From Planctomycetota bacterium (GTDB lineage Bacteria; Planctomycetota; UBA1135), in the NCBI GenBank assembly GCA_027623585.1, contig JAQBVK010000054.1:1-11398 (forward strand): 11,398 nucleotides of DNA, in the 5' to 3' direction. Both the position numbers and the translations under genes were made by a program. The notes below the pieces were generated by a model. That model made no database searches. It saw only the letters and a list, made by a program, of their open reading frames with translations, and was not told where the DNA came from. Shown in pieces: positions 7,316-11,398 of the stretch. How positions within the stretch are numbered: the stretch's first letter is position 1; the number at the start of each line of letters is the position of its first letter.

Positions 7316-9751
7316 TCAGGTCTTAGCCGTCGCTGCCCAACCCCCTCGCTCCGCCGTGGACAGGTATTCCTCCTCGGTGAAGGCATCGACCTGAATCACG
7401 TCCGAGCGTGCGGCTTCGGCGCGCTGCAGCGATTCGGCCTGCTCGCGCGTGATGATGGCCTCCTCGATCGCTTTCGGCACGAGTTGCTCGAGCGGAAGCT
7501 TCGGCAGCCTGCCGCTCTTCACGGCGACGCGCAGAGTGTGCGCGATTTCATCGGCTTGCACGCACAGGCGGAAAGCTTCTTCAAGGCGCGCGAGCGGTTC
7601 GGCATCGCCGCTCGGACGGTAAGCGCCCGCGGTGATCCGATCGCGCTGCGCGCCGGGAGTTTGCAAGATCTCGGCGATCGCTTGCACGTCGGCGTCGCGC
7701 GGACCGGTGCTGAGCGGATTGATCCGCGCCCACAGAGCGGCCGGGCCGCGCATCCACCAATTCAATGCGGGATGGCCGAACTCACGCAGAATGCCGTCAA
7801 AGCCTTTCTGCATCTGAGCGAAGGAGTGATCCATCGCCCAGCGGTAGAACGGCCGATCTTCGCGCTTGCAGCCGTCGTCCTCATAGCGACGAATGGTGGC
7901 GGCAGCGAGATAGGTCCACGAGAACACGTCGCTGAAGCGGCCGGCCAAGGTTTCTTTGCGCTTCATCGCGGCGCCGTGCAGTCCCATCGCGACGTCGGCG
8001 AGCGCGGCGAAGTTGGCCGAAGCCCAGGCGAGCTTCTGGAGATCGCGGCGCGTCGCGGTACGTCCCGGCACGCTCGCGGCGTAACCGCGCGTCAGTGACA
8101 GCACCTTCGCCCGGCAAAGGTTCGAGACCACGTGGCCGACGTGGCTCCAGAAGGCATGATCGAAAGCCTTCACGTCCTTGGCCTCGAGCGCCATGATCTC
8201 CTTCTGCGCCCACGGATGGCAACGAATCGCGCCTTGCCCGAAAATCATCAAGGTGCGCGTGAGAATGTTGGCGCCCTCGACCGTGATCGAGATCGGCGCC
8301 GACCACCAAGCATGCGCGAGCGGGTTGCGAGGTCCGCGGCTGATCGCCGCGCCGCCCAGGATGTCCATTGCGTCGGCCACGCTGCTTCGCATGATCTCGG
8401 TGAAGTGATACTTCGCGATCGCCGAGACCACCGCCGGCTTGGCGCCGCCGTCGAGTGCGCCGCAAGTGAAGCGCCGCGCGCCCTCCAGCAAGTAAGCGTT
8501 GCCGCCGAGTCGCGCGAGCGGTTCGTGCACGCCTTCGAAACGGCCGATCGGCACTCCGAACTGCTTGCGCACCGCGCTGTACGCGCCCGCCACTCGAGCG
8601 AAAGCCTTGGTGCCGAAGGCCGCTTGCGCGGGCAGCATGATGCCGCGTCCGGCGGCGAGTTGTTCCATCAACATGCGCCAGCCCTGGCCGACGCGCTCGG
8701 GTCCGCCGATGATGGCATCGACGCTCACCACCACGTCTTTGCCCTCGAAGGGGCAATTGATGAATGGCACGCCGAGCGGATCATGGCGCTTGCCGCGCGT
8801 GATGCCGGACGCGTCCTCCGGGATCAGGGCGCAGGTGATGCCGGGGTCGGCTCCATGGCCGAGCAGGTTTTCAGGATCGTACAGCTTGAAGGCGAGGCCG
8901 ATCAAGTTCGCGCGCGAAGCCAGCGTGATGTAACGCTTTTCCCAGTCGAGGCGCAGCTTCAACTCTCCGCCGGCGTCTCGAAATACCACGCCGGAGGCGC
9001 GGATCGAACCGGCGTCCGACCCGGCGTGCGGCTCGGTCAGCGCGAAACAGGGAAGCAATTCTCCGCGCGCCAGGCGCGGCAGGAGGTCGCGCTTCTGGGC
9101 TTCGGTGCCGTAGTGCGCGAGTAGTTCGGCCGGTCCGAGCGAGTTCGGCACCATCACCGTAATGCCGAGCGGAATCGAACGCGTCGAGAGCTTGCCGATC
9201 ACCTCGCTGACCGCCGCAGCTGAGAATTGGCGGCCGCCGTATTCCTTCGGCACGATCAGGCCGAAGAATCCTTTGCTGCGCAAAGCCTCCCATACTGCGG
9301 GCGAGAGGTCGCGGCGCTGGTGGACTTGCCAGTCATCGCACATCGCGCAGACCTCCTCGACGGGACCGGCGAGAAAGCGTTCTTCGTCGTCGGTGAGAGC
9401 CGGAATGCGTTCCTCGAACAGGCGCTCGAAGTCGGGGTTTCCGGAGAACAACTCGCCTTCATACCAGACGGTGCCCGCTTCCAAGGCCTCGCGCTCAGTC
9501 GCCGAGATTTTCGGCAACAGGCCGGCGCGGTCGAGGAAGCCCATCAGCGGACTGGTAATCACGGTCCGCCGCAGCAGCGGCAGATTGAACAGCACGGCGA
9601 GGGCGAGAAAGCCGATCCAGATCAGCCAATGCGCGTTCCAGAGCAGCAAGAACGCGGCGAAGAACAGCGTCCACGCGCCGAGCGGAAGGCTGAAGAAGCC
9701 GAGCGCAAGAGCGCCGGCGATGAAAGCGAGCAGAGAAAGGAAGGTCAGCAT
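7316..9751 (-). CDS. fadE: FadE-type acyl-CoA dehydrogenase, membrane-associated
   Basis: An 811-aa protein, close to the 814 residues of E. coli FadE and much longer than ordinary acyl-CoA dehydrogenases. It makes the trans-2,3 double bond in fatty acyl-CoA with FAD as cofactor, the first step of beta-oxidation. Residues 1-60 hold two hydrophobic segments (about 4-22 and 26-58), as in FadE, and should tie it to the inner membrane. The dehydrogenase core follows: 'GLIVPKEYGG' (164-173), the ACAD signature ALTEPHAGSDAGS (237-249), and 'AAGRGIMLPAQA' (366-377). The FadE hallmark VEGANILTRTLMIFGQGA (491-508) carries the likely catalytic base E492. The C-terminal FadE-specific region ends 'DVIQVDAF' followed by a short tail. 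The ATG is three bases after the TetR stop, with no Shine-Dalgarno motif, so translational coupling is likely. Chain-length preference cannot be read from the sequence. Confidence 0.95.
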   Translation of the reverse strand: MLTFLSLLAFIAGALALGFFSLPLGAWTLFFAAFLLLWNAHWLIWIGFLALAVLFNLPLLRRTVITSPLMGFLDRAGLLPKISATEREALEAGTVWYEGELFSGNPDFERLFEERIPALTDDEERFLAGPVEEVCAMCDDWQVHQRRDLSPAVWEALRSKGFFGLIVPKEYGGRQFSAAAVSEVIGKLSTRSIPLGITVMVPNSLGPAELLAHYGTEAQKRDLLPRLARGELLPCFALTEPHAGSDAGSIRASGVVFRDAGGELKLRLDWEKRYITLASRANLIGLAFKLYDPENLLGHGADPGITCALIPEDASGITRGKRHDPLGVPFINCPFEGKDVVVSVDAIIGGPERVGQGWRMLMEQLAAGRGIMLPAQAAFGTKAFARVAGAYSAVRKQFGVPIGRFEGVHEPLARLGGNAYLLEGARRFTCGALDGGAKPAVVSAIAKYHFTEIMRSSVADAMDILGGAAISRGPRNPLAHAWWSAPISITVEGANILTRTLMIFGQGAIRCHPWAQKEIMALEAKDVKAFDHAFWSHVGHVVSNLCRAKVLSLTRGYAASVPGRTATRRDLQKLAWASANFAALADVAMGLHGAAMKRKETLAGRFSDVFSWTYLAAATIRRYEDDGCKREDRPFYRWAMDHSFAQMQKGFDGILREFGHPALNWWMRGPAALWARINPLSTGPRDADVQAIAEILQTPGAQRDRITAGAYRPSGDAEPLARLEEAFRLCVQADEIAHTLRVAVKSGRLPKLPLEQLVPKAIEEAIITREQAESLQRAEAARSDVIQVDAFTEEEYLSTAERGGWAATAKT

Positions 9752-9754
9752 GAA

Positions 9755-10384
9755 TCAAGCGCCGAGCATGCGCAGGCCGCGAGTCACGGCTTCGTCGGTG
9801 AATTCGTCAGGATCGAGCGAGGAATCGAGACGCCCCGCGAGCCGCAGCGAGATGATGCCGTGCAGCAAGCACCATAGCGCGTGAGTCGCCATCAGCGGAT
9901 CACCCTTCTTCACGAAAGGATCCACCGCGTCGGCGAAACGCTCTAGGTTGTGGCGCGCACGGCGGTACTTGTCCGTGGGGTAGCGCGACATGCGCTGCGG
10001 GTGCAGCAGGAACATGATCTCGTAGTACTCCGGATTGGAGACGCCGAATTCGATCATCGCGCGGCACAAGCCCTCGAGGCGCGCGCGCGGCGGCGCGGCG
10101 CGCTCATCGGAGGCTTCGAGCGCGAGTTGGAGCGCCTCCATGCCCTCATCGATCAGGGCGTGGATCAGATCGTCCTTGTCCTTGAAGTGCAGGTAGATCG
10201 CAGTCGCGGTCACGCCCACGCGCGCCGCCACCCGCCGCATAGTTAAGTGGACGTAGCCGTGCTGCACGAGTTGGCGGCGAGCCGCATCGAGCAGCCGCCG
10301 GCGCAGGTCCGCGCCGCCCCGCCCGACGCTGCGGCTGGCGGTGCGGCCGGGAGCCGCGGGTTTCTTGGTAGGTCGTGCCGCCAT
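9755..10384 (-). CDS. TetR/AcrR-family regulator, probable controller of beta-oxidation genes
   Basis: A 209-aa TetR-type repressor. A basic, Ala/Pro-rich 25-residue N-terminal extension precedes the DNA-binding domain. The helix-turn-helix is at about 47-70 (LTMRRVAARVGVTATAIYLHF followed by KDKDDLI), a classic match. The C-terminal ligand domain contains 'ALWCLLHGIISLRLAGRL' (169-186), with the W171 and H175-G176 signature of the WHG-type TetR C-terminal domain. It is the first gene of the tetR-fadE-hydrolase run, and two tandem near-palindromes lie 28-56 bp before its start codon, so autorepression plus control of the divergent thiolase is likely. By analogy with other TetR-type regulators next to fad genes, the ligand may be an acyl-CoA or fatty acid; this is inference. 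The ATG at 10384 has only a weak AGAG upstream. Confidence 0.93.
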   Translation of the reverse strand: MAARPTKKPAAPGRTASRSVGRGGADLRRRLLDAARRQLVQHGYVHLTMRRVAARVGVTATAIYLHFKDKDDLIHALIDEGMEALQLALEASDERAAPPRARLEGLCRAMIEFGVSNPEYYEIMFLLHPQRMSRYPTDKYRRARHNLERFADAVDPFVKKGDPLMATHALWCLLHGIISLRLAGRLDSSLDPDEFTDEAVTRGLRMLGA

Positions 10385-10398
10385 CTCTGCTGCCGCTC

Positions 10399-10427
10399 TT
10401 GCTATCGACAGGTTTACGCTGTAAAGT
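10399..10427 (+). promoter_or_regulatory. Candidate promoter of the thiolase gene
   Basis: TTGCTA (10399-10404) and TAAAGT (10422-10427) are spaced by 17 bp, each matching four of six bases of the sigma-70 consensus. Transcription would start near 10434, about 30 bases before the TTG start. The -10 box lies inside the first operator-like unit, so a bound repressor would block it. The match is modest. Confidence 0.35.
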
Positions 10428-10440
10428 TTACGACGTTAAC
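10412..10440. promoter_or_regulatory. Tandem near-palindromes, candidate TetR operator between divergent genes
   Basis: Two 14-bp units lie head to tail, GTTTACGCTGTAAA (10412-10425) and GTTTACGACGTTAA (10426-10439), identical at 11 of 14 positions. The first contains the perfect palindrome TTTAC-N3-GTAAA (10413-10425). The second, extended to 10440, is GTTTACGACGTTAAC, symmetric except at one base pair and the centre. A third overlapping palindrome, GTAAA-G-TTTAC, spans the junction (10421-10431). The stretch is AT-rich against GC-rich surroundings and lies between a TetR gene and a thiolase gene transcribed away from each other, the standard place for a TetR operator. Centre spacing of 14 bp could let two dimers bind side by side. 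Confidence 0.65.
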
Positions 10441-10462
10441 CCTTCCCTGTCCAGAAATTACC

Positions 10463-11398
10463 TTGAGCCTTCGCTACGCCTTCCGCTCCGGCGACCCTCG
10501 ACTGGTGCTCGTCGCCGGCCTGCGCACTCCCTTCGTCAAGGCGGGTGGCGTCTTCATGAAAGAGGACGCCGCACATCTCGGTGCGTTGGTTGCGCGTGAG
10601 ACCCTCGCGCGGGCTGGCGTGGACCCCGCACTGCTCTCCGAAGTCGTGGCCGGCTGCGTCGGCCCCCCGTTTACGCAAGCCAACGTCGGGCGCGTGATCG
10701 GACTGCGCGCCGGAGTCCCGATGTCGGTGCCCGCGCGCACCGTGGCGCGCAACTGCGCGAGCGGCTTCGAAGCCGTGACCAGCGCCGCCGCGAACCTGCT
10801 CGCCGGGATCGGCGATCTGAACCTCTGCGTCGGCGTCGAACACATGAGCGGCTACCCGCTCGCCTTCAACGAGAGCGCCACCGCGTGGTTTGCCCGGCTC
10901 GCGCGCGCGCGCAGCGTCGGAGAGAAACTCGCCACGATGGCGAGCTTCCGGCTGTCGATGCTGCAGCCGCGCATCACGCTGATGGAAGGCCTTACCGACC
11001 CCACCACCGGCCTGATCATGGGCAAGACTGCCGAGTTACTGGCGCGCGATTTCGGCATCACGCGCGAAGAGAGCGATCAGTTCGCGCTACGTTCGCATCA
11101 AAGAGTGGAGGCGGCGCAGGCCGCGGGACGCCTTGCGCGAGAAATCTTGCCGGTGCCGCCGCTCGGCGCGCGCGACAGTGCGTCGATCGAGCACGACGAC
11201 GGCGTGCGCAAGGGTCAATCGCTCGAAGCGCTCGCCAAATTGAAGCCCTTCTTCGAAAAACCCGATGGCATCGTCACGGTGGGCTCTTCCAGCCAAATCA
11301 CGGACGGCGCGGTGGCGCTGCTGCTCACCACGGAAACGCGCGCGCATGAGCTCGGCTTGGAGCCGCTCGCAACCCTGCGCGCCTGGGCATGGTCCGGC
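10463..11398 (+). CDS. Thiolase (acetyl-CoA acyltransferase, FadA/FadI-like), 3' end outside window
   Basis: The frame is open from the divergent region to the window end and gives 312 residues, about three quarters of a thiolase. Thiolases cleave 3-ketoacyl-CoA with CoA to acetyl-CoA and a shortened acyl-CoA, the last step of beta-oxidation. Seen motifs: 'VLVAGLRTPFVKAGG' (15-29), the nucleophile C98 in ARNCASGFEAV, 'GVEHMSGYPLAF' (124-135), 'MEGLTDPTTGLIMGKTAE' (174-191), and 'VGSSSQITDGAVALLL' (273-288). The second active-site Cys and the His motif lie beyond the window. The only start in the right place is TTG 10463, since no ATG or GTG precedes the conserved N-terminus; there is no Shine-Dalgarno motif. 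It diverges from tetR-fadE across the operator-like region. The NCASG form resembles thiolases that pair with multifunctional FadB/FadJ-type enzymes, so such a gene may follow. Confidence 0.9.
   Translation, partial: MSLRYAFRSGDPRLVLVAGLRTPFVKAGGVFMKEDAAHLGALVARETLARAGVDPALLSEVVAGCVGPPFTQANVGRVIGLRAGVPMSVPARTVARNCASGFEAVTSAAANLLAGIGDLNLCVGVEHMSGYPLAFNESATAWFARLARARSVGEKLATMASFRLSMLQPRITLMEGLTDPTTGLIMGKTAELLARDFGITREESDQFALRSHQRVEAAQAAGRLAREILPVPPLGARDSASIEHDDGVRKGQSLEALAKLKPFFEKPDGIVTVGSSSQITDGAVALLLTTETRAHELGLEPLATLRAWAWSG

Noticed and set aside
8132..9124. Long plus-strand open frame opposite fadE (with others at 7484-8098 and 9227-9877)
   Set aside because: These are shadows of the fadE codon pattern; the fadE frame holds continuous family motifs across all of them.
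10375..10599. Small plus-strand frame starting inside the tetR 5' end
   Set aside because: It overlaps the thiolase in another frame, and the thiolase frame carries the conserved motifs.

Overview
This is a GC-rich, densely packed bacterial chromosomal window. It holds seven well-supported protein genes, two of them cut by the window edges, plus one weakly supported small ORF. I see no rRNA, tRNA, insertion sequence, phage gene or CRISPR array. The gene set points to an aerobic, Gram-negative, fatty-acid-using chemoheterotroph: a membrane FadE-type acyl-CoA dehydrogenase, a long-chain thiolase, a lipoprotein metallopeptidase and a secreted esterase. Three weaker hints fit Planctomycetota or a similar high-GC lineage better than a typical proteobacterium: a CBM9-like domain, a C-terminal module on the secreted hydrolase that recalls tails common in planctomycete exoproteins, and the lack of a clear Shine-Dalgarno motif before any internal start. 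This placement is inference; FadE-type enzymes are also common in Gammaproteobacteria.

Layout. Positions 1-642 (+) are the 3' end of a gene ending in a CBM9-like domain. It converges, 13 bp apart, on a cyclic-di-GMP phosphodiesterase (656-2599, -) with an RsbU-N-like helical region, a PAS domain, a degenerate GGDEF domain and an intact EAL domain. The 484-bp gap from 2600 to 3083 holds a cluster of GC-rich hairpins and a possible 52-aa membrane protein ORF (2689-2847, -). Next, on the + strand, are a secreted alpha/beta hydrolase of the PETase/cutinase/PAF-acetylhydrolase type (3084-4268) and an M13 (neprilysin-like) zinc metallopeptidase (4310-6298).

The right half is a lipid-catabolism block. 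On the - strand, TetR regulator (9755-10384), FadE (7316-9751) and a YheT-like alpha/beta hydrolase (6306-7310) are nearly contiguous, with gaps of 3 and 5 bp, and look like one operon. A thiolase (10463 to the window end, +) diverges from it. The 78-bp divergent gap carries two tandem near-palindromic 14-bp units (10412-10440) over a candidate promoter, which is a good candidate operator for the TetR protein. The likely model is that the regulator senses a fatty acyl compound and controls both the first step (FadE) and the last step (thiolase) of beta-oxidation. The convergent junction at 6298/6306 contains a perfect 11-bp inverted repeat inside the hydrolase 3' end.

Most of the window is conventional metabolism. 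The points most worth a second look are the divergent operator, the phosphodiesterase architecture and its hairpin-rich leader, the convergent-junction inverted repeat, the possible small membrane protein and the Shine-Dalgarno-poor starts.
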